DNA from: Leptidea sinapis
Lineage: Eukaryota > Arthropoda > Insecta > Lepidoptera > Pieridae
Assembly: GCF_905404315.1 (NCBI RefSeq)
Contig: NC_066286.1
Span: forward strand, 9,741,501-9,805,500
Length of the DNA: 64,000 bases
Direction: 5' to 3'
The position numbers and the translations under genes were made by a program. Shown here one piece after another: positions 33,622 to 44,929 of the stretch (positions are counted from its first letter, which is position 1; every line of letters begins with the position of its first letter). The notes beneath the pieces were generated by a model that saw only the letters and a program-made list of their open reading frames with translations, ran no database searches and was not told the DNA's origin.

Positions 33622-35261
33622 ACAAAGTTAATGTTCTGTACTTATTGCCTCTTTATTTTGTGGTATGACCTATGCTTGATAGCCATTAGAAATTGGCCTA
33701 CATAGGTATGAAAAAATACTAATTGTAGAACCAAACAAAAAACAGCTTATATTAGAAGAGATATAAAACTATAATACTTCTCAACCACCTGTAACATCTC
33801 TGCTATTTACCTGCAACAAAATAATATATAGAATGTTTAATTGCTTAAAGTAGGTATATCACAAATTAAGAAAACTATTTATGTATATAAAATAAAACAA
33901 AAATGAAGCTCTAAATATTGATGCGACCACATATAACCTGTCAGTAAACCACATAATGAAAAATAGAGAAGTAATTATAATTTTAGTTACACATAACATA
34001 CATTTCTTTATCAACTGCATAGTCCTTAAACGCCACGATAGAGGGCAGGTAGGTAAAAAACTAAACAAAGTCGCGGGCAGTCGTTAGTACTGTATAGAGA
34101 TAGACAAAATCCGCAAACAAGGCAATAAAACGTTACACAAGAAAGGCGTAGGATAGTGGGAGCTGCGACGTATGACAAGCAGAGACCATTTTGTTGAGAA
34201 CACTGTTGTGGGTGGTACAAGTTAAAAGAGTACGTCGTTTGTTTGATAATTCGCGCAAATGATGTTTGTGAAATCATGATCAAGCTTATCGATTGTTTAA
34301 AATAACAGGGCTGTTAAATTAATTCACTTAAACTTTAAACTAAGAGAAACATCAGTAGCAAATAATACAAAGTCATGGCTATAATCTAAAAAGTGATATC
34401 AGAAAGTTTTTTTAAAGAATTAGCAAAACAGTCATTGACATTCGTTATATCAAAAAAGCACTTACAGCTTGTATTATATTTCACAATATATATAAATATT
34501 TATTTAAGTATAGATATGGTGCTGCAACAAAAATACCCGGTTGACGTCTCATAAAAAAGAGTTATAAATGTATTATAATGTGGGCATTTATTTAGTATAT
34601 ATATCAAAATTCTTGTACATACATAAACGCATTCGAGTTTTACCGTGTCGTTGGAATACTTTTAATATTATTTAAATTTAAAGTTTAATACTTAATGAAT
34701 TATAAAAGAAAATGGCAACACGCATGGTAATCATATTTTTAAAATATTAATTGAACGCTTATAACTTGGACCGTTTGTTTACGTGTAAGTAGACCTCTCG
34801 TCGGTACAGGATTGCTTGCTGAAGTACCATTAACCCCTGCGCGCTAAATGTTAAGGCTTTTATTAGCTCTAGTTTTTGCCCAAAATGTTGCAGAGTTTCT
34901 TTTGACTATTTTTGGCCTGTGACTTTACACATCTTCATTAATCCACCTTAATACGAGTTTATGACGTATATTTTTTTCAATGTGTGTCGCAATTAATTTT
35001 TAATAATAATTGAAGATTTTTTGAAGGATATTATTTTAGGCGAATATGTTTTAATTGGAATAAAGGAGCTCCACAAACTATGTAAGAAATATATCGAAGG
35101 AATATTTTTCTCATCTGTATAATTATGTTCTAGGCTAAAAGCTTATCAATTCTACCACTCAAAATATAAATATAAAATACGATACAACAATCGTCATAAG
35201 CTTAAATAACACCGAAGTAACCACCATCTGAATGATAGCTTTCGACTTAGAAAATACTAGC
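33622..35261. other. No gene seen
   Basis: The longest quiet stretch, 1.6 kb, AT-rich. ORFs at 33859-34068 and 34026-34283 overlap one another and have no motifs. Confidence 0.6.
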
Positions 35262-35680
35262 GTATATTCTACCTGACAGCCCGATAATGTGAAAACAATT
35301 ATAATTTGTCAATGTGTGCTTTCAAAATACTAAGGAGTGAATGCCTAGCGTCTCTGACTTTTTACGACTTGTCAATCAAAATAGGCTACAGTGACAACAT
35401 ATTCTCTTTCTATATTCCTGTATCTCTGTTAGAGATTTTCTTTCCTGTTGCACGATGTGTTTTTCTAAACACTATTATATTGTAAGTCTTAGATAGTTTA
35501 TACGTCTAGATAGAGTCTGTTGCTGTTAGACAGCTGATAAAAACAGGCCAGGAATATTAGTTTAGTGTGCGTGGCAAGCTGCGTGTTACTCATGCAGTTT
35601 GTTTGACAAAGGTTTGTATGTTGGTGTGCGTGCATTGCTGAGAATCACAGAACAGTTTAAAGAGATACCTATTCTATTAA
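35262..35680 (+). repeat. Dispersed repeat (TTTGTCAATGTGTG family)
   Basis: AGCGTATATTCTACCTGACA, TTTGTCAATGTGTGCTTTC, ACAGGCCAGGAATATTAGTT and GTGTGCGTGCATTGCTGAGA. Its second half matches 44700-44880 and its first half 3.3 and 38.65 kb. Confidence 0.5.
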
Positions 35681-35921
35681 GAGGTCCCGGGTTCGAATCC
35701 CGGTAGGTGCAAGCATTTATATGATGAATATGGATGTTTGTTTCCGAGTCATGGATGTTTATATGTATTTATGTATGTTTATATGAATTTAGGTATGTTT
35801 AAGTAAGTATATTGTATTAAATATATCATTGTCTTGTAACCCATAACACAGGCTATAGATGCTTAACTTGGGGCAAGATACTTTGTGTAAAAAGTGTGTC
35901 AATATAATTATTATTATAACT
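35681..35921 (+). repeat. tRNA-derived SINE, head-truncated
   Basis: GAGGTCCCGGGTTCGAATCC (B-box), GTAGGTGCAAGCATTTATAT, then the shared body ending GTGTCAATATAATTATTATT. The A-box half is absent. Confidence 0.76.
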
Positions 35922-36060
35922 TTGTGCTCAGAATAAAGGTTCGTTCTAAGCTCAATTATTTTCAACGATTTCACAGCTATCATAATTTTTAAATGATGTA
36001 AGTTGTAAGCAAGTCTATGGTTTTCATTGCGACAATTGAAACCAGGCGATTACACCGTAA

Positions 36061-36218
36061 GAGCGCTTTTGCACTACGTCTGATCACAATCTGATCCGTA
36101 TCCGCGAAAAGACGGCTTCCGTCATCTGATTTTTTTCCGTCAACCGTGGAACAATTACTTCGGACCGTGCTTTTCGGGTACGGATCGGACTGTGATCGGA
36201 CGTAGTGCGAATGCGCTC
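36061..36218. mobile_element. 158-bp palindromic MITE with TAA target duplication
   Basis: TAA at 36058-36060 and 36219-36221. The arms pair over about 40 bp (GAGCGCTTTTGCACTACGTC against the inverse GAGCGCATTCGCACTACGTC). The TAA duplication suggests PIF/Harbinger. No ORF. Confidence 0.78.
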
Positions 36219-36258
36219 TAATTATTACAAATACGAAAAATCTTTAGAGTAGTAGTCT

Positions 36259-36848
36259 ATGGTAGTTTACGCACTAGATCCGGCATCCGATTTCTTTGCT
36301 CTTAATAGTGATTTTCATTATTATAACACTAGAAATAAGGGATTGCTTGTAACTAATTCTAGTAGGCTTCATAAAATACATAATAGCTTTAAGGGTAAAT
36401 GTATGCACTTCTATAATAAAGTCTCAGCCACTGTTCAGGCATTATCAATAAATAAATTTAAATGTTTTATAAAAAAAATGGCTCTGTCGTAAATCCTATT
36501 ACTCCACTGCTGAATATCTAAATGATCGGACAGCCTGGGACTAGATTGTGATTATTTTATAGCGATAGAAATGACTGTACAATATTGTATATTTTTATTG
36601 AAAAGAGCGCAAAAAAAGAATGCTGGGAGAGTTTCTTGCGCCGCTTCTTCTCTCTCAGAGTGCCATTTGTTTCCGAAGCGGTAGTAGTAACTAGTATATT
36701 AGAAATTACATCAAAAAGAACTCTAAAGGAATCAATTTTGAGAAAATATATGCCTTTTATGCCTTTTGCCTTCCCGTCAACGGATAGAAATAGTTCTACG
36801 ACTAACTCGGACCGTGTTTTCACGGGTACGGATCGGACCTAGTGCGAA
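36259..36848. mobile_element. Second copy of the 158-bp MITE, split by a LINE tail
   Basis: Left remnant 36259-36292 (CGCACTAGATCCGGCATCCG). Right remnant 36773-36848 (CCGTCAACGGATAG, GGGTACGGATCGGACCTAGT). The CR1/Zenon-like LINE tail at 36293-36772 lies between. Confidence 0.6.
36293..36772 (+). pseudogene. CR1/Zenon-like LINE tail
   Basis: The plus-strand frame (36259-36492) contains FALNSDFHYYNTRNKGLLVT, NSSRLHKIHNSFKGKC and FYNKVSATVQALSINKFKCF. The 3' region to about 36772 includes AGAGTTTCTTGCGCCGC. It seems to sit inside a palindromic MITE (36259-36292 plus 36773-36848). Confidence 0.82.
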
Positions 36849-37231
36849 AGAAAGATTTTTTTTTATTTTGAAACGTATAAGTAAGTAGTTTTGTACAAAT
36901 ACAAAAGAAATAACATAAAAAATCGCTCTTAAATCGTGATATCCAAAAACCGTTAAATAATCGGTAAATTGAAATCAATAACTTTTTAAATATCACACAA
37001 AAAGTATCTTAAATTTTGATATTAAACACTCCCATACATTTAGATTGAGACTGTTACATTTAGAGAGCATTGGTGTGAAGTCAGATTATCTGATTGGCTA
37101 ATGGAAAGGCTTTTACCATATTCAGCCCGGTATGGATTTGAAGTCGGTTTTCGTAGAATAATAGTATTCGACTCAATTTTGGTAGGTTATAGTAAAATAA
37201 TGTTTTCATATTTGGGGTGTTTTAGGGAACG
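36849..37231. other. No gene seen
   Basis: AT-rich sequence between a MITE remnant and an RTE-like tail. Confidence 0.6.
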
Positions 37232-37624
37232 CAGAGGTGATTGCTAACTATGGGCCTTATGAGGAAGCTCATTGATGCTCAGTGGGTAATGGAGAGGGTT
37301 TTGCTCGGAGTTTCCCTACGAGATCGAATCAGAAATGAGGAGATCCGTAGGAGAACCAAAGTCACCGACAAAGCCCAAATGATTGCGAAACTGAAGTGGC
37401 AGTGGGCAGGGCACATAGCTCGGCGGACAGATGGCCGTTGGAGCAGTAATGTCCTCGAATGGCGACCATGTACCGGAAGGCGTAGTGTTGGTAGGCCCCC
37501 CTCAAGATGGACCGACGATCTGGGCAAGATCGCCGGAGTGCATTACCAATCGTCATGGCGATCGTTGGGGGAGGCCTTTGTCCAGCAGTGGACGTCTTCC
37601 GGCTAAAATGATGATGATGATGAT
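37232..37624 (+). pseudogene. RTE-like LINE 3' end, longest copy in the window
   Basis: The frame reads MRKLIDAQWVMERVLLGVSL, RDRIRNEEIRRRTKVTDKAQ, LKWQWAGHIARRTDGRWSS and RRSVGRPPSRWTDDLGKIAG. After a small deletion it ends SLGEAFVQQWTSSG. The 3' end is a GATGAT microsatellite, as in all other copies here. It is 5'-truncated, and only the C-terminal region after the RT domain is kept. Confidence 0.88.
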
Positions 37625-37943
37625 ATTAAAATACTTATAAACAAATTGTATTTGGTAGCTGTGTCACTAACGATCGTTTGTTTGTGTTTAAAAAAGAAAA
37701 ATCATTCAGGCGAGAGCTGCTTATAATTAGATTTCTCTTCAGTTGGAGGGAATTTTTCTTCAAAGACAGTTTGCACTTCGTTAGCGAGACCTAATGAAAC
37801 GCAAACTTTAATATTTTCTTATTAACTTTATGCAGGCTGAATTAAAGAGAAATTCTAAATAAGTTGGAAAATTATAGAATTTCTCAGAAGTTTCATTTCA
37901 ATATGAAGTTAAGAACCGTTCGTTATATGGAATGGGTTTCAAG
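37625..37943. other. No gene seen
   Basis: AT-rich spacer between two LINE tails. Confidence 0.6.
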
Positions 37944-38238
37944 ATTTTTTTTTTATTGAAAAGTAGGATAAACGAGCGTAAGGGTCACCTGGTTGGTCAT
38001 TCTCTTGCAACACCAGAGGAATCACATGAGCGTTGCCGGCCTTTAACGAAGGTGTACGCACTTTTTTTGAAGGTGCCCATGTCGTATCGTCCCGGAAACA
38101 CCGCACAAGGAAGTCCATTCCACAGCTTTGTAGGTGGAAGAAACAGCTTTGAAAACCGCACTGTGGATGATCGCTACACATCCAAATTTGGTGGGGATGA
38201 TATCCTGTTTTGTGGCGTATCGTTCGAAGGTGGAATTT
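37944..38238 (-). pseudogene. CR1/jockey-like LINE 3' end fragment
   Basis: The plus strand shows the reverse complement of the family tail: T-tract, GGATAAACGAGCGTAAGGGT, GTATCGTCCCGGAAACACCG and GTGGCGTATCGTTCGAAGGT. Minus-strand reading gives FFLPPTKLWNGLP-like and GRYDMGTFKK blocks. It is 5'-truncated. Confidence 0.78.
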
Positions 38239-38449
38239 TTATTTTTTAGTTTATATTTACTTTTAGTATTTAATTTTTATATTAAGTACCAACCTTACAA
38301 TGGGTCATTAATTAACGGATTTTGCTGGCTTTTATCCAACAGTACATCAGTGACTTCAGATCCAAGTTATCAAATATCACACAATCATCAATCTATCAAT
38401 CAATCAATCAAAACAAAAAGTAGGACGCAAGTATGACCACGCTGTCCAC

Positions 38450-38602
38450 TTAGCTAGAGGTCCAGGGTTCGAATATTTATTTGTATGTATGTATAAGTAA
38501 GTATTTCGTATTAAATATACCGTTGTCTGCTCCCATAGTACATTCTATACCTAGTTTGGGACAAGATAATAATATGTAACAGTGTGTCAATATTATTGTT
38601 AG
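38450..38602 (+). repeat. tRNA-derived SINE, degraded
   Basis: AGAGGTCCAGGGTTCGAATA then a body with a 60-bp deletion (GTATTAAATATACCGTTGTC, AGTTTGGGACAAGAT) and a GTGTCAATATTATTG end. Old copy of the same family. Confidence 0.62.
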
Positions 38603-38639
38603 AGTGTGGGCGTCATAGAATCATAACATACAAGCCTAA

Positions 38640-38780
38640 AGATGATCTGACAGCTCGACAATGCGTGATCAATTTTGATTTGTCAATGTGTGCATTACCT
38701 AAGGGATAGCTCTTTTAATATTCACAATACTAAGGAGTAGAAGTCGTGTAATAAAAGAAAAAAGCACACGTATAAACTCT
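38640..38780 (+). repeat. Dispersed repeat fragment
   Basis: GATCTGACAGCTCGACAATG, TTTGTCAATGTGTGCATTAC and CACAATACTAAGGAGTAGAA match the first 120 bp of 35262. Confidence 0.45.
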
Positions 38781-38866
38781 TTTCGTTACAAGCTCAGATA
38801 TGAATGTGTGTTTCTTTTCTTGGTCTTATAGACTACGTAAATTATATATAGCACGTAACGGTGTAG

Positions 38867-39280
38867 CCTTAGATTAAGGATTGGTCTCCGATGCGCTCCA
38901 ACTAGATACTGCTTTACCTAAGAACAATAGCTTTTTTATAACAGCAACTATTAGATGCTTGTGTGCGTGGTATCTTGACACTCAATGGCATCTTTCAAAT
39001 TTTGTAACATACGCTTCGTGTTATTTTACATTGAAATTAATAAAATACATATTACTTACTGATGATATGTGATCACAGTGTCTCTATTATTTCTTGTAGT
39101 ATTATTTTTACCAAGTTTTCCTACCCACCCGGAATTTTAGTTTTCATAACATAACATTCCTCACATTCTTCGAGACTGGCTCGAGTACGCCCACTTGGGC
39201 GTAGAATTAGTTGCCGCACTTTGGGACTGCGGCTGCGGTATCTAGTTGGAGCGCAGCAAAGACCAATCCTTAATCTAAGG
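38867..39280. mobile_element. Long-TIR element (CTTAGATTAAGGATTGGTCT ends), copy 1
   Basis: The ends are about 43-bp inverted repeats starting CCTTAGATTAAGGATTGGTC and running through GCGCTCCAACTAGATAC. The internal AATAACACGAAGCGTATG-like block lies in one orientation and GCCCACTTGGGCGTA near one end. No ORF. Confidence 0.75.
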
Positions 39281-39554
39281 CTGAAACACCACCGTAAAAA
39301 AGCCTTTCAGCGCGATTGAAGTAAACCTTATTTGATTATGTATACTTACAGCTACATGAGATATTCTCGCTAGCCTCAGGTATACGAAAGATTGAAAATT
39401 TAACAAATAAAGTCAGCTGCGGTAACGAACGAACGTTCGTATACTTAATATAATTTCGATTACGTAAAAACTATTATTTCTAAATAATCCATAGTGTTAA
39501 TGATTTTTTAATAATGCTTTTATAGGATTCATACGCCTTAAAAATGATTTGTTT

Positions 39555-39763
39555 TGGAAAAACCCAAAAATTCTTATCGGCACTACTGTTGCGCTCGTTA
39601 CCTGGACACTTGAGATGTTGTCTCATTTGCCCAGTACTTTCACTAGCTACGGCGCCCTTCAGACCGAGACACAGTGATGTTTACACATTACTGCTTCACG
39701 GTAGAAATAGGCGCCGTTGTGGTACCCAAAATATAGCCGAAATCATGCGCAAAGGAGCCACCC
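39555..39763 (-). repeat. Three-hairpin retroposon, copy 10 (5' two thirds)
   Basis: GAAAAACCCAAAAATTCTTA to GCGCAAAGGAGCCACCCACT. The poly(A) side is missing beyond the last hairpin. Confidence 0.74.
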
Positions 39764-40351
39764 ACTGGTTTATGTTTGTTTTAAATAAAAAGTACAAAAT
39801 TTATAAAAAAATGTTTATCACATAATGCTAAATTAGTAATGATTCTAGAAAAGGATTTTCTTATACAATGGCGTAAATTTTATTCCAAACTAATTACCAA
39901 GCTACCGACACGAGAACTTAAAATATAGGTTTGAAAAAAATCAATTTATTTTCTTTACGAGTATATGTAACAAAATTTTGTTTTTATGTTTAAAAAATAT
40001 TACAGTTTTAATTCAGTTCTCATCCGGAGCCAATTGCTAGTTTGCTAACGAAAACTTAAAAAATAAATTATATAAACTAGCCTAACAAGAAAGGCATAAA
40101 TAATCAAGTCGAAACACTTTAATGTGACCGTTGATAATAAATTACAAGTGATAATTAAATAACGATAAAATTTTATCGTTGATACGTGAGAAAATGACCC
40201 TAAAACAACACTATTTATATCGATATCAGTGAGGTGAACGACACTGCTCTTGACCTATCACAGCTTCATTGCGTATAATGACACAAATTCTTGAATTTAG
40301 TATCAATAAATACGATTTTATTACACTTATCAAGTTTTAACAATGCAATAG
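39764..40351. other. No gene seen
   Basis: AT-rich sequence with a small ATCGTTGATAA-type palindrome near 40130-40175. Confidence 0.55.
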
Positions 40352-40473
40352 CAATTGTGCGGTTTTATAAAACCACGATGCAAGTTAAACTTCACAAAAA
40401 AACATTTACATCAGTATAATATATAACAGAAAGAAAAAAACTAATTTTTCGTATTATATTACTTATGCTTTAC
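40352..40473. repeat. Left part of the same AT-rich repeat, interrupted by a LINE
   Basis: CAATTGTGCGGTTTTATAAA, ATGCAAGTTAAACTTCAC and TTATGCTTTAC follow the order of the 9.53-9.65 kb repeat. The 40474-41031 LINE has inserted at TATGCTTTAC. Confidence 0.5.
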
Positions 40474-41031
40474 CTACTAATTTTTTTATAGAGGACATAC
40501 GAGGGTACGGGTAACCTGGTGCTAAGTGATCACCGCTGCCCACAATCTCTTGCAACACCAGAGGAATCACAGGAGCGTTGCCGGCCCTTAAGGAATGTGT
40601 ACTCGCTTTTTTTGAAGGTACCCATGTCGTATCGTCCCGGAAACACCGCACAAGGAAGCTCATTCCACAGCTTTGTAGTACGTGGAAGAAAGCTCCTTGA
40701 AAACCGCACTGTGAAGGACCGCCACACATCCCGATTGTGGTGATTAGTGATGGTTAGGATATCTCCTAACTTGTGGCGTGTCGTACGAAGGTAGAATTCG
40801 GAGGCAGGAATCAGGTTAAACAACTCTTCGGAACACTCCCCGTGATAAATGCGGACACAATGAAGCGACATCTCTACGCAACGCCAAGTGATTCAGCCGT
40901 TCACAGAGCACTGGGTCCCCCGTCCCCGACAATTTGAGCTGCTCTACGTCGCACGCGGTCAAATGGATCGAGCTGATACTGGGGTGCGCCAGACCAGACT
41001 AGACCAGAAATTACATATGATTACTTGATAC
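40474..41031 (-). pseudogene. CR1/jockey-like LINE 3' end, inserted with 19-bp target duplication
   Basis: The minus-strand frame (40530-40871) reads MSLHCVRIYHGECSEELFNL, IPASEFYLRTTRHKLGD, VRFSRSFLPRTTKLWNELPC, AVFPGRYDMGTFKKSEYTFL and KGRQRSCDSSGVARDCG. This is a widespread lepidopteran LINE ORF2 C-terminus. It is flanked by an exact 19-bp direct repeat, TATATTACTTATGCTTTAC, at 40455-40473 and 41032-41050, which defines a 5'-truncated retrotransposition event. Confidence 0.88.
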
Positions 41032-41050
41032 TATATTACTTATGCTTTAC

Positions 41051-41155
41051 TTATTTTTTTTTACGGAGTACATACGAGGGTACGGGTCACATAATGTTAA
41101 GTGATCACCGCCACCCACATTCTCTTGCAACACCAAAGGAATCACAGGAGCGTTC
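41051..41155 (-). repeat. 3' end of the same CR1/jockey-like LINE
   Basis: The T-tract TTATTTTTTTTTACGGAG followed by ACGAGGGTACGGGTCAC, GTGATCACCGCCACCCAC and CTCTTGCAACACCAAAGG is the tail of the family at 40474. It lies immediately beyond the right target-duplication copy. Confidence 0.75.
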
Positions 41156-41753
41156 CTGAACTCTCCTCTCGTCGCCTCTCCTCTCCGCTTTGATGAAAAC
41201 TGGGACTTAGAGCACTCGAGTGAACTTTCCTCATATGGCCTGATAATATTATAATTGTATGAATAAATTCAATAATTTCAATACATACAGTTTGACACAA
41301 AAAAACGAAACAGCAAAATAATTATTGTTACCATTGAACTTCTACAAATTTCGTAATTAACAAAAATGATTTTAAATTTTAATATGAAATTTTGTATACG
41401 CCGTGGTACTAAGATGGTGACTTAAACACACGGGTAGAGCTACTTAACAGTAATCATAAAAATAGATAAATCAATTTTCCGTGATAGCATTTCGGAACAT
41501 CCTGCAAGAAATCTAGTAGCCGCGAGCTAGCGTAGGCACTGACACCTACTTCGTGCCGCCTTATGCGACCACGTAAGGTGATTAAGGTTTTGTTTCCTAA
41601 ATACATAATTTGTTTGTTTAAAATTTCAATTATTTTCTTTAAATTTAAGAAATATTTTCTTACGATTAAGGTTAGATAGCTCTACTTATGTGTTCATTTA
41701 ATGTTCTTTATATGTTCAGGTGAAGTGAAGCGCACTGGTCAACAGCGAGTGAT
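41156..41753. other. No gene seen
   Basis: Starts with a CTCTCCTCTC pyrimidine stretch at 41160-41190; otherwise unique-looking. Confidence 0.55.
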
Positions 41754-41756
41754 TTA

Positions 41757-42076
41757 CGGCCGTTCCCAATATTCAGTCTATCTCCGGTTGTGGTTTACTT
41801 GAGATAAAAATCGTAACTATCGTTGACTTTTCTGTCCTAATAAACTTATCAATGGTAACTCACCTTATACGTACACGCTGTCTGACAATAGGAGGACGTA
41901 TAGCTTACCAGTGGTAGAAGTTTGTATGGAAATTGCAATTCACGCGTTCCAATATAAGGCGATAAGAATGACTACTCGGGTATGATGGGACAGCTTCAGA
42001 TTATTGACATCTAATTGCTGACAGTAGAAGGTAGTAATTTATCTACTATCTGTAGATAGTATATTGGGAACGGCCG
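41757..42076. mobile_element. 320-bp MITE with TTA target duplication, second copy
   Basis: TTA at 41754-41756 and 42077-42079. Ends CGGCCGTTCCCAATATTCAG and its near-perfect inverse. High identity with 2769-3088 along its length. Confidence 0.85.
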
Positions 42077-42079
42077 TTA

Positions 42080-42479
42080 ATAAATAGAAGGCATTACTAG
42101 AGCATAGTACATTAGAATTTCCCAACATTACTCTATCTTTAATTTAAGGAACAGAATGTGCACCAGCCCTAACATTTCTCCCCAACCCTATATAAACAAG
42201 AATGAATGGAATTTGTAATCCAGAGAGCACACAGTCTTGACCTTTCTTAACGCGCCAATAAATTTCAGCACACCAATATCATTTCCAACTATTAATATAT
42301 TGGCTATAAAAATATTTGCACGGGAAAATGGACTCTACATTTAAGGGAAAGAGGTGAGTTTTGATAACTATTTATTTGAAGAAGATTGATATTTCGTAAA
42401 CATTACTTACGTAAGTATTTTGTGTGTTTGTTGGTGGATTATTTATGTGCAGTAAAAATTTGAAGCTTACATGAGGTTC
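42080..42479. other. No gene seen
   Basis: Spacer between two inverted copies of the 320-bp MITE. Confidence 0.6.
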
Positions 42480-42787
42480 TTATATGTCTACTATATACTA
42501 CAACAGATATAGATAAATTACTACCTTCTACTATCAGTAATGAGCTGTCAATAAACTGAAGCTGTCCCAATATACCCGAAAAGGCATTCTTATCGCCTTA
42601 TATTGGGACGCGTTAATTGTAATTTCCATACAAATTTCTATCGCTGGTAAGCTATACGTCGTCCCATTGACAGACAGCGTGTACGGATAAGATGTGTTTC
42701 CGTCGATAAGTTTATTGGGACAGAAAAGTCAACGATAGTTACGATTTTTATCTCAAGTAAGAGATACACCGAATATTGAGAAAATAA
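42480..42787. mobile_element. Third, degraded copy of the 320-bp MITE, inverted
   Basis: AAATTACTACCTTCTACTAT, CAATATACCCGAAAAGGCAT, CCATTGACAGACAGCGTGTA and TCAACGATAGTTACGATTTT occur in reverse order to the other copies. The GC-rich terminal bases are lost at both ends. Confidence 0.78.
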
Positions 42788-43007
42788 ATGCCTTTATGCC
42801 TTTATAATATCACAAAATTCTATATTCAAAATGTCATGGAGATTTTCATAACAACTATACAAATGCTAGTCGAATTCGCTTGGAGAGGATTCAAGACTAT
42901 TAATATAATATACTACCCAGTTACATTGTCTATGGATCTGTTGTCGATGACGTCACATTGTCGCTATTGTTACGGTATGTAATACAAGCATCACTAGGAT
43001 ATTATCT

Positions 43008-43322
43008 ACATCTATAAAAAATGAATTGCTATTCGTTAGTCTCGCTAAAACTCGGCTGGACCGATTTGGTCAATTTTGGTCTTGAATTATTTGTGGAAGT
43101 CCAGAGAAGGTTTAAAAGGTAAGGTTTGAATAAATATGAAAATGCTCGGAATTAAATAAAAACAACAATTTTGTTTTTCCTTTGATGTGTCCCGCGTCGT
43201 TTAGAACTGTTCGAAAGAGACAAATTGAAAGAATAGCTTAAAATGAATAACTAATTAGAATCTTTATATCTTTCTAGCTTTCTCAGGAGGTAAAAAACAA
43301 ACTTAATTTTAGCTAACTATAT
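43008..43322 (+). mobile_element. Helitron-like element, 3' truncated
   Basis: TCTACATCTATAAAAAATGA, GCTATTCGTTAGTCTCGCTA and GAATTATTTGTGGAAGTCCA match 22.8 kb. It stops before the CTAGT end. Confidence 0.62.
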
Positions 43323-43371
43323 TTAGTATATTTTATTAACGATTTAATATTTGGTGGGACTGAGAATCCTC

Positions 43372-43680
43372 ACTTACGCATGTCAGACATGGCCACTAAC
43401 CTATAGAAACTTAGAAAAAATTAAAGTTTGTCAGAGAGGAATTGAGAGAAGTTATAAGAGATATATGAGAGAGCTAAGAATAAGGGACAAAATATATAAA
43501 TGAAGGATATTCCTATAAATAGGAAAAGAAATCGAGGCAGGCCTAAAAAAGATGGAGCGATGACATAGTAGAAACAACAGGAAAGATGTGGACAAGAATT
43601 GCAAGAGACAGGAACAAGTGGAAATCAATGGATGAGGCTTTTACCGCTAAAGGCGGTCCTTATGTCGAAAACAATAAATA
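43372..43680 (+). pseudogene. RTE-like LINE tail, degraded
   Basis: Fragments TYRNLEKIKVCQRGIERSYK and RELRIRDKI are followed, after frame changes, by WSDDIVETTGKMWTRIARDR and KWKSMDEAFTAKGGPYVE. These match the C-terminal pattern of RTE-type endonuclease-reverse transcriptases also seen at 37.2 kb. Stops and shifts make it non-functional. Confidence 0.75.
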
Positions 43681-44337
43681 ATTATACTAACAAAATTGGT
43701 ATTTTTTATTTAAAATAGTGAAATACTAACACATACTAACAAATATAATTTATAAGTAAATATCTAAATGTATAGATAATAAATAAGGAAAAAAATAAAA
43801 AAAAATAAAAGGTCTGAGAATCGAGAAATATTTTTATAGCCCAAAAATTTTAATTCTTTATTTTTTTCTTATTGCTAATGCCAAGAGTGGCTGACTTTTC
43901 ACGTATTATCAACCCATAATATAATAGATTCGCGTTCCTTACTATCTTGCTGTATCTATCTGCGTTTGACGCGTTGTTCTCGTGTCTTGCAAGCTTTGTC
44001 TATAATCTATATGCTAGTATTTTGTATATCTATGGTCCTAACTCAAGAAATCTGTGTCACTACAATCTACGGACAAGGTATGACGCAACACTGCAATATT
44101 CTACAACATATCATCAACATGTTCCCACGAAGTAATTGCATGGCTATTACATTATAATGTTGATAATCTAGAATGAACTCTGTTTCCTAAAAGCTTAAGT
44201 CCATTTTGTATAAATTGTGATAAAGAAAGTAATCTAATTTGTATGATTACAAATTGACATTATTTCAGATTTTCAAAACTAATAGGTAACGTCTTTACGG
44301 CCAATTCATACGTTCAATTGCAAACAAAAATTGCACC
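43681..44337. other. No confident gene
   Basis: AT-rich. 43795-43860 resembles a Helitron-like interior (GGTCTGAGAATCG). Two overlapping 62-codon ORFs at 43947-44157 lack motifs. Confidence 0.45.
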
Positions 44338-44427
44338 AGTCGAAAGCTCCTTTGCACAGGATGCCGGCTAGAGTATGGGCACCATAACAGCGCCTATTTC
44401 TGCCGTGAAGCAGTAATGTGTAAGCCT
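44338..44427 (+). repeat. Three-hairpin retroposon, 5' fragment
   Basis: AAGCTCCTTTGCACAGGATG to GAAGCAGTAATGTGTAAGC. Ends inside the CAGTAATG hairpin. Confidence 0.7.
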
Positions 44428-44689
44428 AGGTTATTCAGAATCTAGATATAGCGTCATGCGTCATGCTCTACGTTTCAATGTCGTCAATCTTCAATATTAT
44501 ACCATAGAAAACGCTTTTTTTTCACATAAAATAATAGTAAGAGTACCTACGTCATCCCATGGTCCATTGAAATAGTACATTGTCAATATATAAATAGAAG
44601 CCCGAGCCGAAAGCGAGGGTAAGGCCATGCTACTTGGTTTAGCTCGGCTAGACTAGGCAAGGAACAAAGAATGAAAAATATTTATTTCA

Positions 44690-44890
44690 ACTTTAGATCA
44701 TTTAATCGTCTACTACCTCTTGCTGCTAGACAACCGTAAAAAACAGGCCAGGTTTAATATCTTAGTGCGCGTGACATCCTACGTCTTACACTCGCGATTT
44801 GTATGACACTTTGTGTTAGTGTGCGTGTATTGTTCAAAATAGCGGTTAATTCTAAACTAAATTTGCGACATTTTCACAGCTTTCATAGTC
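44690..44890 (+). repeat. Dispersed repeat fragment
   Basis: TTGCTGCTAGACAACCGTAA, ACAGGCCAGGTTTAATATCT and GTGTTAGTGTGCGTGTATTG match the second half of 35262-35680. Confidence 0.45.
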
Positions 44891-44929
44891 TATCTAGAAG
44901 TATTAATGATCTAAGTTTATAATATATCA

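Noticed and set aside
38867..39280. CRISPR-like or phage attachment structure because of repeated ends
   Set aside because: The ends are inverted, not direct, and the context is a eukaryotic transposon-rich region.
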